Source: Acidobacteriaceae bacterium (GTDB lineage: Bacteria > Acidobacteriota > Terriglobia > Terriglobales > Acidobacteriaceae). From it: 64,000 nt of DNA. The stretch spans positions 1 through 64,000 of the forward strand of contig DAIDKP010000012.1 of NCBI GenBank assembly GCA_027449965.1. The letters are read 5' to 3'. The translations under genes were made by a program, and so were the position numbers. Of the stretch, positions 33,752-43,500 are shown in pieces. Numbering within the stretch: position 1 is the first letter of the stretch; each line of letters opens with the position of its first letter. Below the pieces are notes generated by a model, which worked only from the letters and a program-made list of their open reading frames with translations, was not told the origin of the DNA and did no database searches.

Positions 33752-35893
33752 TTATGAAGCGGGCATATATTGGGCAAACCACGCCGCCGCACGCATCAAC
33801 ACGTCGAGGCGGTGTTCGGGATTGACGAACCCATGCCCTTCGTTGGGATACACGACGAGCTGCGTTGTCACGTGCTCGTCGCGCAGCGCGTGCCAGAACT
33901 CAAACGACTGCGGCGCGGGACACTCTCCGTCCCGGTCGCCTACCACCACCAGCGTGGGCGTCTTCACGTTGCGAATGTAGTTGATCGCCGAACTCTTCGC
34001 ATACACGGCCGGATCGTCATAGACGCTTGCGCCGAAGTAGGGAATCATCCACTGGTCGATCGAGTTTTCGCCGTAGTAGCTTTGCCAGTTGGACAGCCCG
34101 GCACCGGCCACTGCGGCGCGGAAACGCGTTGTCTGGGTGACGGCAAACATGGTCATGAATCCGCCATAGCTCCAGCCCGTGATGCCGACGCGCTTTCCAT
34201 CGACCGGATAGCGGGCAATCACAGTATCCACGCCCTTCAGTATGTCGCGCAGATCGCCATAGCCAAAGTCCTTGCGGTTGGCCGCGGCAAACTGCTCGCC
34301 CTGGCCAAAGCTGCCACGCGGATTCGGCTCCAGCACAAAGTAGCCCAGGGCGGAGAAGCTGGCGGCATTCAAGCTGCCGCCCACACCCCAGCGCGACATG
34401 GTGGCTGCTGCCGGCCCGCCATGCACCAGCACGATCATCGGATATTTGTGTGTTCCATCGGCTTGCTGCGCGGGATCAAAACCCTTGGGCAGATGGAGCC
34501 AGCCCTGCACGTGAAATCCTTCATTGGTCCAGCTCACAGAGATGGTCTTGCCCCACAGTGCGCCAGCTTCTTCGGCGACGCCCGCGTTGGCCTGTGTAAG
34601 CGGCGTGAGCGCAGCAAAGCCCATCCCCATCGTGCCCATGGTTCGCGCCAGATAGACCTCAGGCGGATGAGCGAATGAGCTGGCGGTGAAGACAAAAGCC
34701 TTGTGGTTGCTGGCCGCGGAGATGCTCAGGTGCAGTCGTCCATCGCCCACCGTGCCCGCCAGCGCATAGACAGGTGCGCTGAAGCTTGTGGTGATCGCTG
34801 TTCCATCGCCGGCAAGCGTCATCTTTACCAGCTCACTTTGGCCGCCGCGCAGCTCGCTCACAAACATCGATTGATCGTCGGCCCAGGTCATCCATGCCGG
34901 AGTCGCCATCCGCCCCGGGGTCAGGTCCACGGCACCCGATTCCGCATTGTCTCCGGACGAAGCGACCATCCACACATCGCCGCCTGTCGATCCCTGATCG
35001 CTCATCAGGCCGCCGATGAAGGCGATTCGCTTGCCATCGGGCGACCAGCGCGGAACGGCGATCTGCAATCCATGCATCGCGCCGGATGTCTTCGTCGGAT
35101 TGAAGACCACCTGCGGCTCGCCACCCAGCGGCTGGACATACAGATTCGCTACCCACCAGTTGTCTTCGCCCGGAGGATTGGCGGCCACATAGGCCAGCTT
35201 CTTCGAATCCGGCGACCAATCGAATTCATAGACATGCAGCGTGGACGGCGTGGCAAACTCAGGCTTCATCGGCTTCAGCGCGCGCGCGTCCACTGTGGCA
35301 ACGCGCTGCACTTCAATGCCATCTTCACCGATCACGCCCGACCATGGCTTCATCGCGGCCAATGCTCCGGCAGCGCGCGTTGCGCCCTCCACGTACAAAA
35401 ACGCGATGCGCTCGCCATCCGGAGAATAAGTCGGATAACCCACTTCGCCCTTTGCGGTGGAGATCTGCGCGACCCTCGCTTTTCCATGTCCGGATGCGAG
35501 ATCGCCGCTGAGCGCGGCCACGAATACATCTTCCTGCGAGTGGCCGTCGGAGGCGCAGTTGCTCAGAAAAGCCAGGTGACTGGAGTCCGGCGCCCAGGCC
35601 ACGCGTCCTTCACCGCAGCGCTCTTTGTCGTCGGTTCGGGCGGTTACCGTCAGCGTCTTTTGCGGATCGCTGATGGCCGCGACCATCACGCGCGAACCCA
35701 TGGCACCCCAACCGGAGTAGGCCACAAGCTTTCCATCCGGCGAGATCGTCGCCGAGCTGAATCCGTGCGACTTTTGCGCCGCTTTTTCCAGCGTCATCAC
35801 TTGTGCTTTCACGTCGTTGGGCGCAGTCTGTGACCACGCGCTCGAGGCCACAGCCATCAGGACCAGCCCTGTCAGAATTTTTTCCGCTTTCAT
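33752..35893 (-). CDS. secreted S9-family peptidase (prolyl oligopeptidase / acylaminoacyl-peptidase-like)
   Basis: ATG 35893 is preceded by GAGGAG at six bases, and the 713-residue protein starts with a signal peptide (MKAEKILTGLVLMAVASSAW). The N-terminal ~420 residues are WD/PD40-type propeller blades (SATISPDGKLVAYSG, RVAWAPDSSHLAFLSN, YPTYSPDGERIAFLY). The C-terminal alpha/beta-hydrolase has nucleophile Ser about 575 in GITGWSYGGFMTMF, Asp in VVGDRDGECPAP and His in YPNEGHGFVNPEHR, so the triad is complete. It would cleave short peptides, with the propeller gating access, in the periplasm or outside the cell. It lies 47 bases downstream of kdsA and may be read through from it. Exact specificity is not assignable. 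Confidence 0.9.
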   Translation of the reverse strand: MKAEKILTGLVLMAVASSAWSQTAPNDVKAQVMTLEKAAQKSHGFSSATISPDGKLVAYSGWGAMGSRVMVAAISDPQKTLTVTARTDDKERCGEGRVAWAPDSSHLAFLSNCASDGHSQEDVFVAALSGDLASGHGKARVAQISTAKGEVGYPTYSPDGERIAFLYVEGATRAAGALAAMKPWSGVIGEDGIEVQRVATVDARALKPMKPEFATPSTLHVYEFDWSPDSKKLAYVAANPPGEDNWWVANLYVQPLGGEPQVVFNPTKTSGAMHGLQIAVPRWSPDGKRIAFIGGLMSDQGSTGGDVWMVASSGDNAESGAVDLTPGRMATPAWMTWADDQSMFVSELRGGQSELVKMTLAGDGTAITTSFSAPVYALAGTVGDGRLHLSISAASNHKAFVFTASSFAHPPEVYLARTMGTMGMGFAALTPLTQANAGVAEEAGALWGKTISVSWTNEGFHVQGWLHLPKGFDPAQQADGTHKYPMIVLVHGGPAAATMSRWGVGGSLNAASFSALGYFVLEPNPRGSFGQGEQFAAANRKDFGYGDLRDILKGVDTVIARYPVDGKRVGITGWSYGGFMTMFAVTQTTRFRAAVAGAGLSNWQSYYGENSIDQWMIPYFGASVYDDPAVYAKSSAINYIRNVKTPTLVVVGDRDGECPAPQSFEFWHALRDEHVTTQLVVYPNEGHGFVNPEHRLDVLMRAAAWFAQYMPAS

Positions 35894-35940
35894 TGCTCTC
35901 CTCGTTTCGGACAAAAACTACATACGTGCGTGTTGCAAAC

Positions 35941-36756
35941 TTATTCCGCTGCTGCGGCATGAATCGCCAGCAACCGCTCCAGCAGCGGTTGCAGCAGCTT
36001 CAGGTCCAGCGCATTGGCTCCATCCGACTTTGCTTCGGCCGGGTTGTCGTGTACCTCCAGAAACATCCCGTCGACGCCGGCGGCTACGGCGGCGCGCGCC
36101 AGCAGCGGAATAAACTCCGGCTGCCCGCCGCTGACGCCGTTGGCCGCTGACGGCTGCTGCACGGAGTGGGTTCCGTCAAAGACCACCGGAGCCAGCTTGC
36201 GCATCACGGCCAGCGAGCGCATATCCACGACCAGCGCGTTGTAGCCGAAGCTTGCGCCGCGTTCGGTCAGGAAGACTCGCTCATTGCCGGTTGAGCGCGC
36301 TTTTTCGACCGAGTACTTCATATCCCACGGAGCGACGAACTGGCCCTTCTTGATGTTCACCGCGCGCCCGGTCATGGCCGCCGCTACCACCAGGTCGGTC
36401 TGCCGACAAAGGAAAGCCGGAATCTGCAGGATATCCACCGCTTCGGCTACCGCTTCACACTGCGAGGCTTCATGCACGTCGGTCAGCACGGGCAGGCCGG
36501 TTGAGCGTGCAATCGCGCTGAGGATGCGCACCCCCTCGCGCAATCCTGGCCCGCGAAAGCTGCTGACGCTGGTGCGATTGGCTTTGTCGAAGCTCGCCTT
36601 GAAGATGTAGGGAATGCCGAGGTCGCTGGTGATTCGCTGAAGCGCGTCGGCCATTCCGCGCGCATGGGTTTCGCTTTCAATCACGCACGGCCCGGCGATC
36701 AGAAACAACTTGCCATTGCCGATCTGTACGGGGCCAACTTCAAAACTCTGACTCAT
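35941..36756 (-). CDS. kdsA: 2-dehydro-3-deoxyphosphooctonate aldolase (KDO-8-phosphate synthase)
   Basis: The 271-residue TIM-barrel enzyme condenses phosphoenolpyruvate with arabinose 5-phosphate to give KDO-8-phosphate for the lipopolysaccharide inner core. Signatures are FLIAGPCVIESETHARGMAD, FKASFDKANRTSVSSFRGPG, PVLTDVHEASQCEAVAEAVD, LCRQTDLVVAAA, NIKKGQFVAPWDMKY and DGTHSVQQP. Position 24 is Cys (GPCVIE), the metal ligand of the metal-dependent KdsA class, rather than the Asn found in the E. coli metal-independent type. It sits between a cellulose-synthase-like glycosyltransferase (55 bases upstream) and the S9 peptidase. This supports a Gram-negative envelope and an envelope-polysaccharide context. 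Confidence 0.96.
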   Translation of the reverse strand: MSQSFEVGPVQIGNGKLFLIAGPCVIESETHARGMADALQRITSDLGIPYIFKASFDKANRTSVSSFRGPGLREGVRILSAIARSTGLPVLTDVHEASQCEAVAEAVDILQIPAFLCRQTDLVVAAAMTGRAVNIKKGQFVAPWDMKYSVEKARSTGNERVFLTERGASFGYNALVVDMRSLAVMRKLAPVVFDGTHSVQQPSAANGVSGGQPEFIPLLARAAVAAGVDGMFLEVHDNPAEAKSDGANALDLKLLQPLLERLLAIHAAAAE

Positions 36757-36810
36757 CCATGATCCTTTTCACGCTGGTGCAAGCCTCTCGATACTGACTT
36801 GCAGGAAGAC

Positions 36811-38532
36811 TTAAACGCCCACAGGGAACGGCTTGGGGCTGGACTCGTCGGGGTTGGCCATCGTGCCGCTGCGCCATCGCTCAAAGCGCCCCTGCAACAG
36901 GCTCATCAGTCCCGTATACCAGTAGCCGACCACAAACAGAATGAGAAACGGCGCAGTAAAAAAGTTGTTGTTGGTGAAGGTGTAGGCGATGGCCAGCGCA
37001 AAGTAGGTTCCCACAGCCAGCTCAATCCACGGCGCCCACACCAGCCGCTTCCGATATTTGGCCGCCTTTGGCTTCTCGCCTTTTTTCGCCACGGAGTACT
37101 TCGGCGTCCGCGCAAATGCGCTTTTGATGCCGAGCAGCGCCTCCATCACGGCCTTGGTATTGGTGATCGTCAACCCAATGCCCAGCGCCATCAGCATGGG
37201 CAGATAGAGAAACGTCCGCTTCCACGTCTTTGGATACAGCTCGCGCTGGCTGAGCACGTAAAAGATGGCGATCGACAAGGTAGACGCGCCGAAGAGTGGC
37301 ACGTCGATCAGCAACATCTGTAACCAGCCCTGATAGAAGCGTACGATCATGGCCGGAATCAGCAGCGCCGTCATGAGCACCATCAGCGGATAACTCAGGT
37401 TGGCCGTCAAATGATAGACCGCTTCCACTTTGATCTGTCGCGGCACGTCCGAGCGAAACATCTTCGGCAAAATCTTGATCGAGGTCTGGATCAAGCCCTT
37501 GGCCCAGCGCGCCTGCTGGGTTTTGAAGGCGACCATCTCGATCGGCAACTCCGCCGGACACTCCACGGCGGGCAGATATTTGAACTTCCAGCCGGCCATC
37601 TGCGAGCGATAGCTGAGGTCTGTGTCTTCGGTCAACGTATCGTGCTGCCACCCGCCGGCATCGGTGATGGCCTGCCTGCGCCACATGCCCGCGGTGCCGT
37701 TGAAGTTGAAGAAATCACCTGTGCGCGCTCGCGCTCCGTGCTCCAGCACAAAGTGGCCGTCGAGCAGGATGGCCTCAATCCGGGTCAGCAGGTTGTAGTC
37801 CTTGTTGAGGTGCGTCCAGCGGGTTTGCACCATGCCGATGGATTCGTCGGTGAAGTGGTGGACGACCTGCATCAGCCAGTCTGCGGGCGGCACAAAATCC
37901 GCATCGAAGATGGCAATCAGATTTCCTTTGGCAATCTTCAGCCCCGCGTCCAGAGCGCCTGCCTTGAATCCGTGCCGGTTGGTGCGGTGAATGTACACGA
38001 CCGGCTCACCGGCTGCCGCGTAGCGCTCCACAATGGCGGCGGCCACCTGCTGCGTCTCGTCGGTTGAGTCGTCGAGCAGTTGAATCTCCAGCTTCTCGCG
38101 GGGGTAATCCAGACCGCAGATCGCCTCCAGCAGGCGCTCGATCACAAACTGCTCGTTGAAGATGGGCAACTGCACGGTGACAAACGGCAGCTCTGCAAAG
38201 TGCGACTTCGGATGGGGGTCGTAGTTCTTCCTGAACTTGAAGTAGAGATAGGCCATCTTGTAGCGGTGCAGTCCATAGACGGAGAGCATCAGCATGACGG
38301 CAAAGTAGGGCAACATCAGCGAAGCGTCAAACCAGTTCCACTCATACAGCCCGCGAAAGGTCTGGTCCGCATACTGCATCTTCAGGTAGTGGACCAGACC
38401 GGTCTGGGGCACGAACGAGGCCAGCTGGGGCTGGCGCGCCGCGAGGCCGACCCATCCCTTTACGGTCGATCCAATCCCGGTGAATCCAATTCCGGTGAAT
38501 CCAATCCCGGTCAGTCCTGGGACGCTCAGCAA
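36811..38532 (-). CDS. processive family-2 glycosyltransferase, cellulose-synthase-like
   Basis: I start at TTG 38532 because GGAGG sits seven bases upstream; an ATG at 38625 would add a non-conserved lead and an ATG at 38379 would remove the repeat region. The 573-residue protein has an N-terminal membrane segment (WFDASLMLPYFAVMLMLSVY) and a GT2 domain with LPIFNEQFVIERLLEAICGL, LLDDSTDET, IFDADFVPPADWL, GTAGMWRR, LTEDTDLSYR and TQQARWAKG (the QxxRW motif). About four C-terminal helices follow. These D, DxD, TED and QxxRW elements define processive beta-glycosyltransferases of the inner membrane. No PilZ domain is visible. It precedes kdsA. The N-terminus carries three GIGFT-type pentapeptide repeats. 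Confidence 0.88.
   Translation of the reverse strand: MLSVPGLTGIGFTGIGFTGIGSTVKGWVGLAARQPQLASFVPQTGLVHYLKMQYADQTFRGLYEWNWFDASLMLPYFAVMLMLSVYGLHRYKMAYLYFKFRKNYDPHPKSHFAELPFVTVQLPIFNEQFVIERLLEAICGLDYPREKLEIQLLDDSTDETQQVAAAIVERYAAAGEPVVYIHRTNRHGFKAGALDAGLKIAKGNLIAIFDADFVPPADWLMQVVHHFTDESIGMVQTRWTHLNKDYNLLTRIEAILLDGHFVLEHGARARTGDFFNFNGTAGMWRRQAITDAGGWQHDTLTEDTDLSYRSQMAGWKFKYLPAVECPAELPIEMVAFKTQQARWAKGLIQTSIKILPKMFRSDVPRQIKVEAVYHLTANLSYPLMVLMTALLIPAMIVRFYQGWLQMLLIDVPLFGASTLSIAIFYVLSQRELYPKTWKRTFLYLPMLMALGIGLTITNTKAVMEALLGIKSAFARTPKYSVAKKGEKPKAAKYRKRLVWAPWIELAVGTYFALAIAYTFTNNNFFTAPFLILFVVGYWYTGLMSLLQGRFERWRSGTMANPDESSPKPFPVGV
38471..38515. repeat. three 15-bp in-frame tandem repeats (glycosyltransferase N-terminus)
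   Basis: Plus-strand units are CCAATCCCGGTGAAT, CCAATTCCGGTGAAT and CCAATCCCGGTCAGT. On the coding strand they encode the pentapeptides TGIGF, TGIGF, TGIGS-like in the region LTGIGFTGIGFTGIGST, near the proposed start of the glycosyltransferase. Confidence 0.9.
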
Positions 38533-38675
38533 GTTCTCGCCTCCGTTACCACTCGTACTCCTGATTTCAAAGTGATTGTAAGCGATTGCCGCCCATGTGC
38601 GGCGACTGCCTTGCTTGCGGCTCACGCGCTGGAGTATCGTTTGTCTCGTCAGAGGCTGTTCTTTCGAGGTGCTTC

Positions 38676-40478
38676 ATGTCCGTTTCCACGCCCGATTCCG
38701 CTGCTTCCATTCTTGCCGCACCCGGTGGCAGCTTCCTGCTCGACGATCGACGTCCGGAGGAAGTCTTTACACCGGAAGACCTGAGCGAAGAGCAGCGCCA
38801 GATCGCCGAGACCGCCGACCGTTTTGCCCGCGAACAGCTTCTGGCCATGGCGGACCGCGTGGAGGCCAAGGAACCCGGCGTGTTGCGCTCGCTGCTGGTT
38901 CAGGCCGCCGAACTGGGTTTCACCGCGGTCGATATCCCGGAGGAGTACGGCGGACTGGGCCTCGACAAGGTGACTTCTGCGCTGGTGGCCGACCATCTCT
39001 CCGCGCTGGCCAGTTTTTCCACATCCTTCGGGGCGCACACCGGCATTGGAACGCTGCCGATCCTCTGGTATGGCACGGAAGAGCAGAAGCAGCGCTACCT
39101 GCCGCGACTTGCCTCTGCGGAGTGGGTGGCCGCCTATGCGCTCTCCGAGTCCACCTCCGGCTCCGACGCCATGAACATCCGCACCCGCGCCACGCTCTCG
39201 CCCGATGGTTCCGAGTACATCCTGAACGGCGAAAAGATGTGGATCACCAACGCCGGCTTCGCGGATATCTTTACCGTCTTTGCCAAGCTCGATGGCGACA
39301 AATTCTCCGCCTTCCTGATTGAGCGCACGACACCCGGCCTGACGATCGGCAAGGAGGAACACAAGCTGGGCATTCGCGGCTCATCCACCTGTCCGCTGAT
39401 CCTTGCGGACTGCCGTATTCCTGTGGCGAATCTGCTGGGCGAGGTGGGCAAAGGCCACCATATCGCGTTCAACATCCTCAATGTTGGCCGCTTCAAGCTG
39501 GGCGCTGCCTGCGTGGGCGGCGCGCGGCTGGCCATTGAAGAGTCGATTCGCTACGCCAAAGATCGCGTGGCCTTTGGCAAGCCCATCGCCAGCTTTGGCC
39601 TGATCCAGCGCAAGATCGCCCGCTCGGTCGTGCATCTTTATGCCGCCGAATCGATGGCCTATCGCACGATTGGCATGATGGACGCGGCGCTGGCCACGCT
39701 GCCCGGTGATGCTGCGCCGCGCGAGATCCAGAAGCGCATTGAGGAGTATGCCGTCGAGTGCTCGATCCTCAAGGTTTTCGGCTCGGAGATGTTGAGCCTG
39801 GTGGCAGACGAACTGGTGCAGATCATGGGCGGCTATGGCTACGTCGAGGATTATCCGGCGGAGCGCTTCTATCGCGACGCTCGCATCAACCGCATCTTTG
39901 AGGGCACCAACGAGATCAACCGCATGATCATCACCGGATGGCTGATGAAGCGAGCGATGAGCGGGCAGCTGCCGCTGCTGGCCGCCATCCGCAAGCTGAT
40001 GGACGAACTGATGCAGCCGCCATCCTTCGATGCGACTGCGGGCGAAGAGGCGCCGCTGGCTCGCGAGACGGCGTTGCTGGCCAACCTGCGCAGGATTACG
40101 CTGGTGGCCGCTGGAGCGGCTTCGGAGCGCTTCATGACCGCGCTGGCCGACCAGCAGGAGGTAATGGCGGATCTCTCCGACTGCATCACGGCGATCTTTG
40201 CGCTGGAGTCCTCGCTGCTGCGCGCGCGCAAACTCAGCGCGGCACACGCGCCGACGGCCGCGCTGGCGCAGCAGGCCTGCGCGGTCTTTGCCGAGGAAGC
40301 GCTGGCCACGGTCGAGTGCAGCGCACGCCGCGTGCTGGCCGCCGCCAACGATGGGGACGCGCTCACGACGCGCATGGCCGTGCTGCGGCGCTTCGCAAAA
40401 TCGACACCGATCGATACCGTGGCGCTGAACCGACAGATTGCCCAAATCTGCATCGACGCAGGAAAGTACCGTTTCTGA
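38676..40478 (+). CDS. acyl-CoA dehydrogenase family protein (VLCAD-like)
   Basis: ATG 38676 (MSVSTPDSAASIL) is preceded by GAGGTG at five bases and gives 600 residues. The FAD-dependent dehydrogenase core runs from the helical N-domain (LSEEQRQIAETADRFAREQL) through the beta-domain (YALSESTSGSDAMNIRTRAT, LNGEKMWITNAGFADIF). The C-domain has IMGGYGYVEDYPAERFYRDA and IFEGTNEINRMIITG, where the Glu of EGTNE is in the catalytic-base position. An extra C-terminal region of about 150 residues, as in very-long-chain and ACAD9-type enzymes, makes the protein longer than the usual 380-400. It should oxidise an acyl-CoA to the trans-2-enoyl-CoA. A clear terminator follows the gene. Confidence 0.93.
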   Translation: MSVSTPDSAASILAAPGGSFLLDDRRPEEVFTPEDLSEEQRQIAETADRFAREQLLAMADRVEAKEPGVLRSLLVQAAELGFTAVDIPEEYGGLGLDKVTSALVADHLSALASFSTSFGAHTGIGTLPILWYGTEEQKQRYLPRLASAEWVAAYALSESTSGSDAMNIRTRATLSPDGSEYILNGEKMWITNAGFADIFTVFAKLDGDKFSAFLIERTTPGLTIGKEEHKLGIRGSSTCPLILADCRIPVANLLGEVGKGHHIAFNILNVGRFKLGAACVGGARLAIEESIRYAKDRVAFGKPIASFGLIQRKIARSVVHLYAAESMAYRTIGMMDAALATLPGDAAPREIQKRIEEYAVECSILKVFGSEMLSLVADELVQIMGGYGYVEDYPAERFYRDARINRIFEGTNEINRMIITGWLMKRAMSGQLPLLAAIRKLMDELMQPPSFDATAGEEAPLARETALLANLRRITLVAAGAASERFMTALADQQEVMADLSDCITAIFALESSLLRARKLSAAHAPTAALAQQACAVFAEEALATVECSARRVLAAANDGDALTTRMAVLRRFAKSTPIDTVALNRQIAQICIDAGKYRF

Positions 40479-40520
40479 ACTGAGGCAAAATTTCCCTAAG
40501 AGAATTCTCACCTCCGCGCT

Positions 40521-40560
40521 GCCGGTCGCTTTCATACTCAATTTGCGACCGGCATTTTTC
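40521..40560 (+). terminator. Rho-independent terminator of the acyl-CoA dehydrogenase gene
   Basis: GCCGGTCGC (40521-40529) and GCGACCGGC (40545-40553) form a perfect nine-pair stem with a 15-base loop, directly followed by ATTTTTC (40554-40560) on the plus strand. It lies between the stop at 40478 and the next start at 40578. Confidence 0.85.
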
Positions 40561-40577
40561 TGCCTTGCGGAGTCTTC

Positions 40578-43500
40578 ATGTGCAACGGTTTTTCTTCGTC
40601 CTGCCTGCGGTTCGCCCTGGGAGGCGGCGCTTTCGTCGTGATGGCCGGGATCACTTCCGGCCTGTTGGCGGCTCAGCCTGTAACCGAAGCCGCGGCACAG
40701 TTTCATCGCGTTCCGCGTGTCACGCAATCGGTCGATCCGGATCAGTTGGTTCCGCTGGCTGGCTCGCACCCAAACCTGCCTGCGCAGGCGCTGGACCTGG
40801 GACCGGCTGCGCCGTCCGATGCTGCGCCGCGCATGCTGCTGCTGCTGCGCCGCAGCCCGGAGGATGAGCAGACACTGGAGATTCTGCTGCAATCGCAGCA
40901 GAATCCTGCTTCGCAGCACTTTCATCGCTGGCTGACACCGGAGCAGTTTGCCGCGCGATTTGGCGTGCTGGACTCTGACCTAGCCGCGGTGACGGCCTGG
41001 CTTCAGTCGCAGGGCCTGGTGGTGGCGGGCCGACGAGGCGGCGGCAATCTGCTGGAGTTTTCCGGCTCCATTGCGCAGCTTGAGAGCGCGTTTCACCTGG
41101 TTGTGCACAGGGTTTCGCTGGATGGTGAAGCGCGTCTGGTCGCCGTGCGGGATGCGCAGGTTCCCTCCGCGCTGGCTCCGGTGATCTCCGGTCTGGTTTC
41201 GCTGAGCGCGTTGCCGCCCCATGCGGCAGTCCAGCGTGGTCCTTCGGCGATGTTTCATCCGGGATCGCGTCGTTTTCAGCCGGATTCGTCGCCCGCGCAT
41301 CTTCACCCGCAGTACACAACGGCGACGGCGACCGGCAGCTTTCTGTTCGTTGGACCTGCGGACGCGGCAACGCTCTATGATCTGCCCAATCACGCGCTGA
41401 ATGCGGCCTACTCCGGCACGACGCTGGATGGTACCGGGGCGACGATCGCGATCGCCGCCGACTCCAATATCGATCCGACGCAGGTGGCCAACTATCGCTC
41501 GCTTTTTGGCCTGGCGGCGAACGCGCCGACGGTGGTGCTGGATGGTGCGACGGACCCGGGCATCACAAGCGACGCGGTCGAGTCCTATCTGGACACCGAG
41601 ATCGCCGGTGGTCTGGCGCCGGCGGCGCGCATTCTGCTCTACACGGCTGCGGATACGAATACGGATTCCGGCTTGAATCTGGCGCTGGTCCGGGCGATCG
41701 ACGACAACCTGGCCGACGTGCTGGTGGTCAGCTACTCGGCCTGCGAATCGACGCTGGGAGCGGTGGGCAATGCGTTCTACAACGAGCTTTGGGAGCAGGC
41801 CGCGGCGCAGGGCATCTCCGTGGTGGTGGCCAGCGGCAACTCCGGCTCGGCGGCCTGTGACGATCCAGCGCTGGAAACCACGGCTTCGGCGGGTCTGGCC
41901 GTCAACGGGCTGGCTTCGACGCCGTACAACCTGGCGGTGGGCGGCACAGACTTTGCCGTGCTGGCCGGGCCGGACGGCGGTGGCGCCAACTTCGGCAACT
42001 ATGTCAACTCCACCAACGCCAGCGGCACGCTGCTTTCGGTTCAGGGATACATTCCGGAAGTGCCATGGAACGAGTCTTCGACGGCGTATCCGCCGACGAC
42101 TCTGGCGCAGAATATCGCGTTGCCCGCGCCGTATGCGTCTATTGAGGCGACGGGCGGCGGAGCAAGCTCCTGCGCGCAATCGGCCACGAGCGCGACGGGT
42201 GCAACCGTCTGCAACGCCGGCTATGCCAAGCCTTCATGGCAATCGGCTCCCGGCGTGCCGTCGGACGGAGTGCGCGACCTGCCCGATCTGGCGCTGTTTG
42301 CTTCGACGGGATTTGACTATGCGGCGTGGGGCATCTGCACCGATCAGGATACGGACGCCGCGGGCAATCCGGTCGTCGATTGCCAGCCCAACTCCAGCGG
42401 TCCGTTCCACGTGATGTCGGCGGGTGGAACTTCAGCGGCGGCGGCGACGACGGCGGCGATTCTGGCGCTGGTGCGCGAATCGACGGGCCAGCGCCAGGGG
42501 CAGGCTGCGGCTGTGCTCTATAACCTGGCGCGCACGACGCCGACGGTCTTTCACGATGTGACGACGGGCAACAACTCGGTGGCCTGCGCCGCAGCCACTC
42601 CCAACTGCCAGTTGAACGCGCTGGGCTTTGATTACCTGACCGGATTCAATGCGACCGCAGGCTGGGACGCGGCGACGGGGCTGGGCAGCGTGGATGCAGC
42701 GGCGCTGGTGGCCGCATGGACGGCTGCTCCACTGACTGCGACCGCGACGCAGCTTGCGGTTTCTCCGGCAAGCATTCAGCATGGCCAGATCGTGAGCGTG
42801 ACGGTTTCGGTGACGAGCGCCTCGGGAACGCCGACCGGACAGGTGGCGCTCCATGCCGACAATGCCAATCCTGTGTTTACGCCGGAAGGCGTGGGTGTGG
42901 GCGTCTATCCGCTGGTGGCCAACGGCTCGACGGGAACGCTGACGCTGAACAATCTCCCCGGCGGAAGCTATCCGCTGGTGGCAAGCTATGGCGGTGCGGC
43001 GACGCTGTCGGGCAGCGTTTCGCCGCCGGTGACGGTTTCAGTGGCGCCGGAGTCCAGCAGCACGCTGGTTAGCTGGGCGGTGACGGATCCGGCGACGGGA
43101 GCGATAACGCGCAATGCGGGGATTCCCTACGGATCGCTGGTGCAGTTCGTAGCGCAGCCCTATGGCAACCGCTCGACGACGACCAACGGAGTTTTGCAGC
43201 CGGATGGCGCGGCGACGGGAACCGTAGCCTTTACACTGGGCGCCAACCTGCTGAGCACGCAGCCGCTGGGCATTGCGGGAACAGCGGCCACAACGCCGGA
43301 GCTTCTGCCCAGCGGCGGGGCGACGTTGACGGCGGCGTATTCGGGCGATGCCAGCTTCAATGCGAGCACGGGAACGGCTGCGGTGACGGTGACGCCGGCT
43401 GTGACGACGCTGGCGCTGAGCGGCACGACGACAACCTACTCCGGGTCGCCGGTCACGTTTTCCGTTGTGCTGAGCGCAGATAGCCTGGGCGTGGCTCCAA

